From: CAYYNP01 sp964472545
Lineage (GTDB): Bacteria > Planctomycetota > Planctomycetia > Pirellulales > Thermoguttaceae
Direction of reading: 5' to 3'
Assembly: GCA_964472545.1 (NCBI GenBank)
Contig: CAYYNP010000014.1
Span: forward strand, 1-64,000
Length of the DNA: 64,000 bases
Shown: piece by piece, positions 26,089-34,669 of the stretch
Layout: each line of letters begins with the position of its first letter
How positions within the stretch are numbered: position 1 is the first letter of the stretch
Program-made: the position numbers and the translations under genes
The notes under the pieces: model-generated
What the model was told of the DNA's origin: nothing
The model's input: only the letters and a program-made list of their open reading frames with translations
The model's database searches: none

Positions 26089-27177
26089 TTAGCGCAGCAG
26101 GTCGCGGTCGACCTCGATCGTCGTGGTGTAGACGCCCAACACCCGCTTCAGCACCACCACGTCGGCGTTTGGCGAGGTCCAGTCGGGCCCCACGAGCGTC
26201 AGGTGCATGGTGGGGCTGGCGCCCGCGCTGGCTACGCGGTACCACTTCGCCTGATCTGAATTGGACAACATGATCCATTCGTCCTCGCGGATCTCGACCG
26301 GACTGCTGAGGATCACGCTGCCGCCGCCGTAGCCGCCGGTAAGGAACCGGTCGACGGACGTGTTCTGTACTACCTTGCGTTGCACGCCCGGATCGGTAAT
26401 CCGATCGTGGCAGACCACCACCGAGACGGTGAACATCCGCCGCTCGGGCCACGGCAAAGGAGGCACTCGATTTGCTTCCGCCGGCGAGGAATTCACCGTA
26501 AGGAACCAGGAATAGTCGCCGATCGATTCGACCACGCGTTCGGTGATGTCGTCAGACGTACCCGCCGGATAAGGGCGGTATTGGCTGTCGGGGATCTCGA
26601 AGTTCAGATCGTCCTGGCAGCGAAAGATGGCGTCGGCGATGTCGTAGTTGAAGACGTTGCCGGTGGCCGGGTTGATCAACGAGATCCGCGGCAGGCCGCC
26701 GAAGTTGGTCGTCAATCCGTCGGCGACCCCCAGCGGATCGATCACGAAGGCGTTGCGGCCCGGCACGTCCGACCAGGTGTTCGGGTCGAGCATCCGGCGC
26801 ACCCGGACTTCGCGCAGCGCCGCCCGGCCACAGGCTCCCGAACGATCGGCCCGGGCCGTCTCGACCACGGTGAACTTACCCACCGGTATCAGCGACACCA
26901 ACCCCAGCAGCCCGAACGTCATCACGAAGATCGAGATCAACACTTCCATCAGGCTCACGCCGCGGCGCGCGTATAGTAGGCATCTCGCTCCGCGAGATGT
27001 CATAGATTGTAGGCATCTCGCTGGGCGAGATGTCACAGATTGTAGGCATCTCGCTGGGCGAGATGTCACAGCCGTCGGCGATTGTAGGCATCTCGCTGGG
27101 CGAGATGTCATGACGTCTCGCGGAGCGAGACGACTACTATTCTTGTGCCGACGATGCCTGGTCTGGGAACGCATCAC
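26089..27177 (-). CDS. pseudopilin with repeat-expanded leader
   Basis: A 362-aa protein. The prepilin signature RRG-VSLMEVLISIFVMTFGLL begins at about residue 71, with cleavage after Gly73 and Glu at +5. It resembles GspI/GspJ/PilV-type minor pseudopilins. The 73-residue leader is extraordinarily long (usual 6-25) because residues 20-69 are translated from a palindromic DNA repeat array, giving TSRPARCLQS three times plus variants. Start GTG 27177 (GGAGG 8 bases upstream) or ATG 27174; both lie immediately after the stop of the upstream pseudopilin. An internal start near MTSRGARCLLYARRG, about residue 59, would give a normal leader. The mature part is globular with no recognised domain. Confidence 0.82.
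   Translation of the reverse strand: MMRSQTRHRRHKNSSRLAPRDVMTSRPARCLQSPTAVTSRPARCLQSVTSRPARCLQSMTSRGARCLLYARRGVSLMEVLISIFVMTFGLLGLVSLIPVGKFTVVETARADRSGACGRAALREVRVRRMLDPNTWSDVPGRNAFVIDPLGVADGLTTNFGGLPRISLINPATGNVFNYDIADAIFRCQDDLNFEIPDSQYRPYPAGTSDDITERVVESIGDYSWFLTVNSSPAEANRVPPLPWPERRMFTVSVVVCHDRITDPGVQRKVVQNTSVDRFLTGGYGGGSVILSSPVEIREDEWIMLSNSDQAKWYRVASAGASPTMHLTLVGPDWTSPNADVVVLKRVLGVYTTTIEVDRDLLR
26976..27137. repeat. palindromic repeat array inside pseudopilin leader
   Basis: Four 27-bp units GTAGGCATCTCGC...GAGATGTCA lie at 26976-27002, 27009-27035, 27042-27068 and 27084-27110. A fifth, inverted, related unit is at 27111-27137 (TGACGTCTCGCGG...GACTAC). Each unit is itself a near-palindrome (CATCTCGC/GCGAGATG). 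Spacing is 33, 33, 42 and 27 bases. The array is in frame with the pseudopilin. Confidence 0.93.
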
Positions 27178-27178
27178 G

Positions 27179-28147
27179 TTACCGTCCTCCCATGCTTTGG
27201 GCCTCGCGGGCGAATTGCCGGGCCTCGTCGACGTCGCGGGGGAATCCCTCGTCGTTGTTGTAATCGACGGCCATCTTGTTGGTGGTCACCAGGCCGCTGC
27301 GGGGATTGAGCGTCACCCAGAGACTGTTCATGTCCTGGTAGTTCTCTATGTCCTCTTGTGCCATCTTTCCGACGAGCAGGAAGATCGGGTCCAACCCCGG
27401 GTGAATCTCGCCGCCGTGGTAGACCCGCTGCAACGCCCCGTTGGACGAGAAGATGAAGTAGATGTCGCCCGACTCCTCGCCGAGGAAGTGGTCGTCGGTG
27501 CCCGAATACTGCAAGTCGATCACCGCGGAGGCGGGCAACTGCAACGGGTTGGCAAACGACTTGACCGGCTGGCGAAGCACCTCATAGGGCACGGGGGCCG
27601 ACGGCATACCTTCCGGCCACGGCAGCATCTGTCCCTGGCGGACGTCGAGCGTCGCCGCCAACGAGCCGCCACCGGCGTTGGTGACCAGGTAGAGCGGCCC
27701 CTGGTGGTTGAATCGGATCAGGTCGCCGGGCTGGACCATCATGGGGTCGAAGCCGTCGTCCATGTTCACGCTTACCGTGGCCAGCTTCCCGTTATTGCCG
27801 GCAAGCTGCACGACCGCCCGGGAACTCATCGTGTCGCCGGCGTAGGGCGGCGGGACCTCGACCTGCTCGAGCAGCGTACACCGCAACGGCTCGCCCTCCA
27901 TCCGCCGCAACACCACGCCACACGGCCGGCCCGTCTCCAACGCCACGCTGCGGGCCGAACTGAGGTAGACGTTGATCGCCCGGGCGGTCTCGCGGGTGCG
28001 GCGGCCGTCCATCATCGGCGCGATCGACGGCAGCGCCACGCCCAGCAGGAGCATCAGGATGCCGATCACCACCAGCAGTTCCATCAGCGTCACGCCGCGG
28101 CCAGACACCGTCCGGCGCGGCCGCCGTTGTCGCCTGTGCTCAACCAT
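27179..28147 (-). CDS. GspH-like pseudopilin
   Basis: A 322-aa protein. The leader ends SGRG and is followed by VTLMELLVVIGILMLLLGVALPS, a type II pseudopilin helix with Glu at +5. Next comes RRTRETARAINVYLSSARSVALETGRPCGV, the pattern seen after the helix in GspH/FimT proteins (the SARSEA-like segment), so a GspH role is likely. The remainder is a long globular domain larger than usual for GspH (about 170 aa). The ATG at 28147 is preferred over GTG at 28159 because GAGG sits 6 bases upstream. It abuts the next gene with a 1-base gap, implying coupled translation. Confidence 0.85.
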   Translation of the reverse strand: MVEHRRQRRPRRTVSGRGVTLMELLVVIGILMLLLGVALPSIAPMMDGRRTRETARAINVYLSSARSVALETGRPCGVVLRRMEGEPLRCTLLEQVEVPPPYAGDTMSSRAVVQLAGNNGKLATVSVNMDDGFDPMMVQPGDLIRFNHQGPLYLVTNAGGGSLAATLDVRQGQMLPWPEGMPSAPVPYEVLRQPVKSFANPLQLPASAVIDLQYSGTDDHFLGEESGDIYFIFSSNGALQRVYHGGEIHPGLDPIFLLVGKMAQEDIENYQDMNSLWVTLNPRSGLVTTNKMAVDYNNDEGFPRDVDEARQFAREAQSMGGR

Positions 28148-28217
28148 ATCGGACCTCACCGTCTTGGCCCCGTGAAGGCAAATCCCCAGTTATGAGTCCC
28201 CTGCCGCGAATCCACCC

Positions 28218-29105
28218 TCACCGGGCTTCGATGTAATGATTGTGGATGTTGTCGTACCATCCCGCGCCGTTGTTGTCGTGGTCCATCCCCTGGCCGATCT
28301 GCTGGTCGGCGTACGGGTCGCCGTCGTAGCGGTGGTTCGGGGCGTGGTAGATGTCGTACTCCTGGTCCGTGCCGGCCGAGTAGATCAGCGGCACCAGGTG
28401 ATAGGCCCCCGGGTCGGCACCGCGGGTGTCGAAGGCGTCGTGGTGCGTTTCATAATTGTCGACCTGGACGTCCGACAGTTCGCTGAAGCCGGGTGCCCAG
28501 CGGAGAAAGCGGATCGGCTTGCCCCAGCCGTCGAGAAACTCCATCAACCCGTCGCCGTCGGTGTCGCCGATGTCGCTCTCGTTGAAGCTCGCCCGGCCGT
28601 CGGCGCTGCCGGTGCTGACGATCAGGTAGAGGCACTCGGCCGACGCGTTCGTCTCTACGGCCGAGGAGCCGGAGCCGGATTGGGTCATCGCGTCGTTGAA
28701 GGCTTCCTCATACAGAACATGCAGCGCCGGCCTGGTGGGCACCGCCTCCGGACCCCGAGTCACGTCCGACCAACGGTCGGGCATCTCCATCCGCATCAAA
28801 TCCCGCCGGGCGTCCAACAACGCCCTGGCGATGGCGTCGCGCCGGGCGCCCGGTCGCAGCGGCAGCCGTACGCGCCGCGTGCGATACGATTCGTATTTGG
28901 CGGTGATGATGCCGTCGAGCTTGGCGATCATCGCCTTGGTTTTTTTGGTTCGCGCGGCCTCTTGCGCCATCGACCAGCCGCCGAACGACAGCGCCACGAT
29001 GATCGCGATAATCGCCACGACCATCAGTAGTTCGATCAGCGTGAAGGCGGCCCGCCGCGAACGATGGGGCCGTCTCGGTCGGCGTGTGTATCGAGCTTTG
29101 CACAT
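28218..29105 (-). CDS. pseudopilin with Asp-rich loop
   Basis: A 295-aa protein with leader RRPHRSRRAA then FTLIELLMVVAIIAIIVAL. Cleavage would follow Ala, before Phe, with Glu at +5. The helix continues as AAFTL...QEAARTKKTKAMIAKL. The C-terminal domain has DIGDTDGDGLMEFLDGWGKPI, a calcium-loop-like motif plus the DxWG-type segment typical of GspG-like proteins (normally DPWGxPY). It may bind calcium to stabilise the pseudopilus. The start is 2 bases after the stop of the upstream GspG-like gene. Confidence 0.85.
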   Translation of the reverse strand: MCKARYTRRPRRPHRSRRAAFTLIELLMVVAIIAIIVALSFGGWSMAQEAARTKKTKAMIAKLDGIITAKYESYRTRRVRLPLRPGARRDAIARALLDARRDLMRMEMPDRWSDVTRGPEAVPTRPALHVLYEEAFNDAMTQSGSGSSAVETNASAECLYLIVSTGSADGRASFNESDIGDTDGDGLMEFLDGWGKPIRFLRWAPGFSELSDVQVDNYETHHDAFDTRGADPGAYHLVPLIYSAGTDQEYDIYHAPNHRYDGDPYADQQIGQGMDHDNNGAGWYDNIHNHYIEAR

Positions 29106-29107
29106 GG

Positions 29108-29890
29108 TTAAGGCATCGCGTCTTCGAGTTTTCCGGCCGCGAAATTAGTGATATTGTCGAACGTCGCCTCGTCGTAGTCCTCGCCGTTGGGGTATTTCTG
29201 CCCGGAACCGAAGATGCCGTCGAGGCCCGCGCAGATGATCTGGAACTTGTTCGGCTCGACCCAATCGTCCGTTTCCACGTTGACGAAGGGCCGGACGTTG
29301 CCTCCGTCGCCGGCGTTGTAGCTCTGGTTGTTGTGGTAGCCGCCTCGGACGGAACGGAAGTAGACGTACGGAGCCAAGGACGTTTCGTCGCCCGTCTTGG
29401 GCAGATAGACCACGGCGCCGTTGCCGTCGGAGCGGAGCCGCCGCTGGTCGAACTCGAACAACAGGGGGGTCCGGCTGCCGCCGCGGGCGAACGGATTGCG
29501 CGGATTCGCGCTGAAGCCGGTCAGTTGGCCGTTGGCGTCGGGAATGCCGCCGAGGAAGAAGACGATCGCCGAGGCGGGGCTCTGCGCGTTGATATTCGGA
29601 ATGTCGTTTAGGCTGCCGCGCCAGCGAGGGAACCGATTCTTCAAGTGAACGTAGACCGCGTCCTCGTCGTGGAAGTCGGGCATCGGCCCGTACTCGGCCT
29701 CGTAGCTGTTGATCGCCTCGGCCATCCCATTCACCTCGAACACAATGGCCGCAATCCGGGCCCTGGTCCGCGCCGCGATCACGGCGGCCGTGATCAGACT
29801 GGCGAGGATCCCGATGATCACGATCACCGTGAGCATTTCGACCAGCGTGAAGGCCGCGCGGGCCCGCCTCCTCTTGGACTTCCCACCCAT
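29108..29890 (-). CDS. GspG-like pseudopilin
   Basis: A 260-aa protein: basic leader GGKSKRRRARAA, then FTLVEMLTVIVIIGILASLITAAV, with cleavage after Ala and Glu at +5. The helix runs on into ARTRARIAAIVFEVNGMAEAINSYEAEYG, as in GspG major pseudopilins. It is about twice the length of a usual GspG (about 140 aa), with a Gly/Asn-rich C-terminal domain ending in SGQKYPNGEDYDEAT. GGGAGG lies 7-8 bases before the ATG at 29890. It is the first pseudopilin gene after gspF. Confidence 0.87.
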   Translation of the reverse strand: MGGKSKRRRARAAFTLVEMLTVIVIIGILASLITAAVIAARTRARIAAIVFEVNGMAEAINSYEAEYGPMPDFHDEDAVYVHLKNRFPRWRGSLNDIPNINAQSPASAIVFFLGGIPDANGQLTGFSANPRNPFARGGSRTPLLFEFDQRRLRSDGNGAVVYLPKTGDETSLAPYVYFRSVRGGYHNNQSYNAGDGGNVRPFVNVETDDWVEPNKFQIICAGLDGIFGSGQKYPNGEDYDEATFDNITNFAAGKLEDAMP

Positions 29891-30031
29891 CACAATTCCT
29901 CCCGGCAGCCTGGCTGCCTAGTTCGTTTCCTCTTTCATTCGCCCACTGGCATCCGTCCACTGGCATCCGTCCATTGGCCCGTCGGACGATCGGCCGTCGG
30001 ATAATCGTTCCGTCGCTTGGCAATCCGCCGG

Positions 30032-31489
30032 TTAGTGCCCCGATAGTTTGTCGATCAGGCTGATCAAGGGCATGAACAGGGCGATCACGATGAAGCCCAC
30101 CATCAAGCCCAAGCAGATGATCAGCAACGGCTCCATGAGGCTCATCAGGCTGTCGGTCAACACGGCGACCTCTTCGTCGTAGGTGTCGGCCACCTTGTAG
30201 AGCATCGTGTCGAGTTCGCCGGTTTCCTCGCCCACGTCGACCATGTTGACGACCATGTCGTCGAGGATTCGCTGGTTCATCTTGACCATGTAGACCAACG
30301 CGCTGATGGCCGGCCCTACGATGAACAACCCGCCCAGCAGACCCGTCATCAGCGGCATGCCCTTCATGATCACCGCCGGGACCACCGCCCCGACGACCGC
30401 CCCGGCCGGCGCACCGATAAACATGTAGATGAACACGATACACATCGGGTGGAAGCCCGGCATGGAGTGCTCTTTCATCGGCACGGCCACCGCCTCACCC
30501 TCGCGAATCGAGTCGTAGACCTTGTGGTAAAGGTTCTCGAAGATCGCGTTGCCGGACGTCTCCCGCGTGATGTGCAGGGCCTCGAGGATCGGCACGCCGC
30601 TGGCCACCAGCGTGCCGAGGGTCCGCATACTTCGGGCCACCACGTTCTTTTCGACCAACTGGCCGAAAATCGGAAGTTTCAGCGAGAAGAGGTCCCATCC
30701 TGCCCGGCCGGCGGGGAACTTGCGCATCAACTTCACCGCCAGCCAGACGGAAAACGGTATCAACGGGACCATTAAATACCCGGGCACGCCGGCCCAGCCG
30801 TGGACCACCCAGTCGGACATCTTCATCAACGCTTCGGTCATCGGCGGCAACGAGCCGGCGTCGAAGTCCTCGAAGATCTTCACGAAGCTGGGCACGATCT
30901 TCCACATGATGAAGACCAGGATACCCACCGCAAACGTGACCACGGCGACCGGGTAGACCAACGCGCCTTTGACCTTCCGCCGCAACGCCTGGGCACGCTC
31001 TTGGAACTCGGCCAGACGCTTGAGGATCACTTCCAGCGCCCCGCCCGCCTCGCCGGCCTTGATCATGTTGACGTAGAGCCGGTCGAACGCCCGCGGCGAC
31101 TTCGACATCGCCTCGGAGAGCGTGGCCCCGCCTTCGATCTCGTCGCAGACGTCGATCAGGCAGTTTTTCAGTGCCCCGGGCCGCGACTGCTGTTCGAGGA
31201 TCCTCAGGCTCCGCAGGATCGGCAACCCGGCGTCCTGGAGGATCGAGAGCTGTCGGGTGAACGTGGTGAGCACCTTGCCTCCCACGCCACCGATGGCGAA
31301 GGTCTTGCCCTTGTTCTTGGCTTCCTTCTTTTCGGCGGGCGCCTTGCGGGTCTTTTGGACGGCGATCTTCGTGACGAAGTATCCCATCTGTCGGATCGTC
31401 GCTTGCGCTTCGTCCTGATTGGGCGCTTCGACCACGTCCTTGATCTCTTGGCCCGTGGCGTCCATCGCTTCAAATCGATAGGTCGGCAT
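30032..31489 (-). CDS. GspF/PilC inner-membrane platform protein with hydrophobic insert
   Basis: A 485-aa platform protein of type II secretion or type IV pili. The N-terminus MPTYRFEAMDATGQEIKDVV is standard. The first GspF domain has FTRQLSILQDAGLPILRSLRILEQQ and MIKAGEAGGALEVILKRLAEF; the second has MRTLGTLVASGVPILEALHITRE and VDVGEETGELDTMLYKVADTYDEEV. Between AVPMKE and MVVNMVDVGEETG there are 71 residues, containing two strongly hydrophobic stretches (about 30257-30469); this gap is normally around 10 residues. GGGAG lies upstream of the ATG at 31489. It interacts with the ATPases in the same operon. Confidence 0.92.
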   Translation of the reverse strand: MPTYRFEAMDATGQEIKDVVEAPNQDEAQATIRQMGYFVTKIAVQKTRKAPAEKKEAKNKGKTFAIGGVGGKVLTTFTRQLSILQDAGLPILRSLRILEQQSRPGALKNCLIDVCDEIEGGATLSEAMSKSPRAFDRLYVNMIKAGEAGGALEVILKRLAEFQERAQALRRKVKGALVYPVAVVTFAVGILVFIMWKIVPSFVKIFEDFDAGSLPPMTEALMKMSDWVVHGWAGVPGYLMVPLIPFSVWLAVKLMRKFPAGRAGWDLFSLKLPIFGQLVEKNVVARSMRTLGTLVASGVPILEALHITRETSGNAIFENLYHKVYDSIREGEAVAVPMKEHSMPGFHPMCIVFIYMFIGAPAGAVVGAVVPAVIMKGMPLMTGLLGGLFIVGPAISALVYMVKMNQRILDDMVVNMVDVGEETGELDTMLYKVADTYDEEVAVLTDSLMSLMEPLLIICLGLMVGFIVIALFMPLISLIDKLSGH

Positions 31490-31626
31490 CGTTCGACTCC
31501 CGTTGGCCGTCTGACGCGGCGAGCCACCCGGCCCGCCGCCACAAATCACTCCTACCGCCCCCCGATTTCTCCACCCCCGGCCCCATGTTTCGCGCCCCCG
31601 TTCCTCTCGCCCCCGGCTCCTGCCGC

Positions 31627-33348
31627 TTATGCGTCCGCAACCGTCTCGCGGACGACTTCCTCAATGGTCGTTACACCCTGGTATACCTTCTCCAACCCGG
31701 ACGTTCTCAACGGATGCATCCCGGTCTTCAGCGCCGCGTCGCGGATCTGTTCGGTCGAGCCGCTGCGGTTGATCACGTCGCGGATTTCGTCGGTGATCGG
31801 CATCAACTCGAACAACCCCACGCGGCCCTTGAAGCCCGTGTTGTTACACGCCGCGCAACCCCGCCCGCGGAAAAACTTCTTGTCGATCACGTCGTCCGGC
31901 GTGAGGTTCAACTGGGAGAGCGTCTCGCTGCTGGGCACGGTCTGCTCCTTGCACTCCTTGCAGATCCGCCGGACCAGCCGCTGGGCCAGAATCGCCTCCA
32001 GCGTAGCGGTGATCAAAAACGCCGGGACGCCCATGTCGCGCAACCGCGTGACCGTGCTCGGGGCGTCGTTGGTGTGCAACGTGCTGAAGACCATGTGGCC
32101 GGTCAGCGACGCCTGCACCGCGATCTCCGCCGTCTCCAGATCGCGGATCTCGCCCACCAGGATCTTGTCCGGGTCTTGGCGGAGGATCGATCGCAAACAC
32201 TGGGCAAACGTGTTGCCGATGGCCGCGTCGATCGGCATCTGTACGATCCCGTCGATATCGTATTCCACCGGGTCTTCGGTGGTGATCAGCTTGTCGGAAA
32301 TCTCGTTCAGTTCGTTCAGCGCCCCGTAGAGCGTGGTCGTCTTGCCCGAGCCGGTAGGGCCGGTTACCAGCACGATCCCGTTGGGGCGGCGGATCACGTC
32401 GCGAAAATCGGACAACACCCCCGGGTCCATGCCCACCACGCCCAGATCGAGCATCACCACCGAACGGTCGAGAATCCGCATCACCACGCTCTCGCCGAAC
32501 ATCGTCGGCAGCACGCTCACGCGTAAGTCGACCGGGTGGCCGCCCACCGTCAGCCGGATGCGGCCGTCTTGCGGCAGCCGCCGTTCGGCGATGTCCAGGT
32601 CGGCCATCACCTTGATCCGCGTGGTGATCGCAAAGGCCAAGTGCCGCGGCGGCGGAACCATCTCGTAGAGCACGCCGTCGGCCCGAATCCGGATCTTGAA
32701 CTCCGTCTCGAACGGCTCGAAGTGCAAGTCGCTGGCGTGGTCCTTAATCGCCAACAAGAGCACCATGTTCAGCAGCTTGCGGACCGGGGCACTGTCGGCC
32801 AAGGCCTCCACGCTGGTCAGGTCCGTTGCGCCGTCCTTCTCCAGCGATCTGACCGCCGCGGCCAACTCTTCGTCCTGCTCCATGCCTGCAATCAGCGTCT
32901 CCACGCTCTCGCCGCCGGCCGCATAGTAACGGTCGAGCGCCTTGAGCATGTCGCGCTCGGTGGCCACCACGGCCTTGATGTTCATTCCGAGAAAACTCCG
33001 CAACTCGTCGATGATCGAGAGTTTCTGCGGGTCGCACATGGCGATCGTCAGCGTATCGTCTTCGACCTCCATGGGGATGATGCGGTAGAGTTGGGCCATC
33101 GGCTCGGTAACGTGTTGCAGCACCTCCGGCGAAATCACCAGGTCGGTCAAACTGACCACCTGCATGTTCATCTGCTCGGCCAGCCCTTGGGCCAGTTGCT
33201 CGTCGGTGATCAGCCCCATGCTGATGGCGATCTGCCCGAACAGTTCCCCCGGCCGTTGCTGCTGCTCGTCGAGCAACATCTCGAGTTGCTCTTCGCCGAT
33301 GAACCCCAAATCGACCAGGATCTGACCGATGCGTCGAATAGCCATCAT
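31627..33348 (-). CDS. GspE/PilB-type secretion ATPase, copy 2
   Basis: A 573-aa ATPase that powers pseudopilus or pilus assembly. The N-terminal GSPII-E-N-type domain begins RRIGQILVDLGFIGEEQLEMLL and contains VEDDTLTIAMCDP. The core has ASDLHFEPFE, Walker A GPTGSGKTTTLYGAL, the Asp box TTEDPVEY, Walker B KILVGEIRDLETAEIA and HTNDAPSTVTRL. A four-Cys zinc motif is present (CKECKE ... CAACNNTGFKGR). GGGAG precedes the ATG at 33348, 6 bases away. It is 24 bases after pilT and 137 before gspF, so one operon is likely. Confidence 0.95.
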   Translation of the reverse strand: MMAIRRIGQILVDLGFIGEEQLEMLLDEQQQRPGELFGQIAISMGLITDEQLAQGLAEQMNMQVVSLTDLVISPEVLQHVTEPMAQLYRIIPMEVEDDTLTIAMCDPQKLSIIDELRSFLGMNIKAVVATERDMLKALDRYYAAGGESVETLIAGMEQDEELAAAVRSLEKDGATDLTSVEALADSAPVRKLLNMVLLLAIKDHASDLHFEPFETEFKIRIRADGVLYEMVPPPRHLAFAITTRIKVMADLDIAERRLPQDGRIRLTVGGHPVDLRVSVLPTMFGESVVMRILDRSVVMLDLGVVGMDPGVLSDFRDVIRRPNGIVLVTGPTGSGKTTTLYGALNELNEISDKLITTEDPVEYDIDGIVQMPIDAAIGNTFAQCLRSILRQDPDKILVGEIRDLETAEIAVQASLTGHMVFSTLHTNDAPSTVTRLRDMGVPAFLITATLEAILAQRLVRRICKECKEQTVPSSETLSQLNLTPDDVIDKKFFRGRGCAACNNTGFKGRVGLFELMPITDEIRDVINRSGSTEQIRDAALKTGMHPLRTSGLEKVYQGVTTIEEVVRETVADA

Positions 33349-33372
33349 GAATTCTCCCAGGATCCGCCGGTG

Positions 33373-34479
33373 CTAGACCTCTTCGATATCTTCTTCCGAT
33401 TCGAACATTCCCCGCTTGGCGGCCGCGATCTTGCCGGCCAACTCCTCCACGTTGTTCGATCTGAAGAGGATCTCGCGCTCCTCCACGATACCCTCTTGCC
33501 ACAGGCGGAACATATGGTCGTCGAGTAACTGCATGCCCAGTTTGTGGCCCGTCTGGATGACCGAAGTGATGCGGTACGTTTTGGCCTCGCGGATCAGGTT
33601 GGCCGTGGCCGGCGTGACCACGAGCATCTCGTAGGCGGCGACCCGGCCGCCGCCGATCCTGGGCATCAGCGTCTGAGACAGCACACCGATCACCGCGGTC
33701 GACAACTGGGTGCGAATCTGCTCCTGCTGGCTGACCGGAAACACGTCGATAACCCGGTTGATCGTTCCCTGGGCACCGGTCGTGTGCAGGGTGCCGAAGA
33801 CGATGTGGCCCGTCTCGGCCGCGGTGATCGCCGTCTCGATCGTCTCCAAGTCGCGCAACTCACCGACCATGATCACGTCGGGATCCTGCCGCAACGCACG
33901 GCGAATCGCCTCGGCAAAACTGGGCACGTCGACGCCCAGTTCCCGCTGGTTGACCGTGCCCGTCTTGTGGGGGTGGAAAAACTCGATCGGGTCTTCCACC
34001 GTGATGATGTGGTGATCGAAATTCTGGTTGATATAGTCGATCATCGCCGCCAGCGTGGTGGTCTTGCCCGAGCCGGTCGGGCCAGTCACCAAGATCAATC
34101 CCCGCGGCCGCTCGCACAACTGGGCCAAAATGGGCGGCGTCCCCAAGTCCTCGAAGCTCAACAAATGGACGGGAATCTGCCGCAACACCATGCCCACGTA
34201 GCCGCGCTGCTTAAAAATCGAGACGCGAAACCTCGCCAGATCGCCAAAGGCGAAACCGAAGTCGGCCCCGCCCACCTCCTGCAGTTCCTGCTGGCACCGC
34301 TCCGGGGTGATGCTCTTCATCAAGGCAACCGAGTCTTCCGGTGTGAGCACCTTGGTTTCGAGCTTCCGCATGCGGCCGTCCACCCTCAACACGGGGGGCT
34401 GGCCAACCGCAATGTGCAAGTCGCTGGCGTTGCGGTTGACCACCGTCTGCAGCAGCTTGTCGATAAGAATCGTAGCCAT
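33373..34479 (-). CDS. pilT: PilT-type retraction ATPase
   Basis: A 368-aa PilT/PilU-type ATPase. Features are ASDLHIAVGQPPVLRVDGRM, HLLSFEDLGTPPIL, Walker A GPTGSGKTTTLAAMI, ITVEDPIEFFHPHK, Walker B VIMVGELRDLETIETAI and HTTGAQGTINRVIDVFP. ATANLIREAK matches the PilT AIRNLIRE retraction motif. The zinc-Cys motif of PilB is absent, as expected. The ATG at 34479 is preceded by GAGG. Its presence among assembly genes suggests a retractable pilus rather than a secretion-only machine. Confidence 0.95.
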   Translation of the reverse strand: MATILIDKLLQTVVNRNASDLHIAVGQPPVLRVDGRMRKLETKVLTPEDSVALMKSITPERCQQELQEVGGADFGFAFGDLARFRVSIFKQRGYVGMVLRQIPVHLLSFEDLGTPPILAQLCERPRGLILVTGPTGSGKTTTLAAMIDYINQNFDHHIITVEDPIEFFHPHKTGTVNQRELGVDVPSFAEAIRRALRQDPDVIMVGELRDLETIETAITAAETGHIVFGTLHTTGAQGTINRVIDVFPVSQQEQIRTQLSTAVIGVLSQTLMPRIGGGRVAAYEMLVVTPATANLIREAKTYRITSVIQTGHKLGMQLLDDHMFRLWQEGIVEEREILFRSNNVEELAGKIAAAKRGMFESEEDIEEV

Positions 34480-34669
34480 ACTAGTGGGCCTCTTCTCCCT
34501 GACGAGTCCGGACGGCAAGCCGTCTTCTCTGTTGGTTGAGCCGGACGTTCTGTTCCGCCGGACGTTATGATTATTCGCAAGTTTCCAGAAAGCTCAAAGC
34601 AATCTGCCATGTTTGCGGCAAATGGCACCGAACATGCAGCCGCCCGAGCGGCGAGTCGCCGCGGTGGGC

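Noticed and set aside
26976..27137. The palindromic array as a CRISPR
   Set aside because: Spacers are only 6-15 bases and similar to each other, the repeats are palindromic throughout and translated, and no cas genes are near.
29935..29985. Short direct repeat CACTGGCATCCGTC before gspF on the minus strand
   Set aside because: Only about two copies; probably simple slippage with no further structure.
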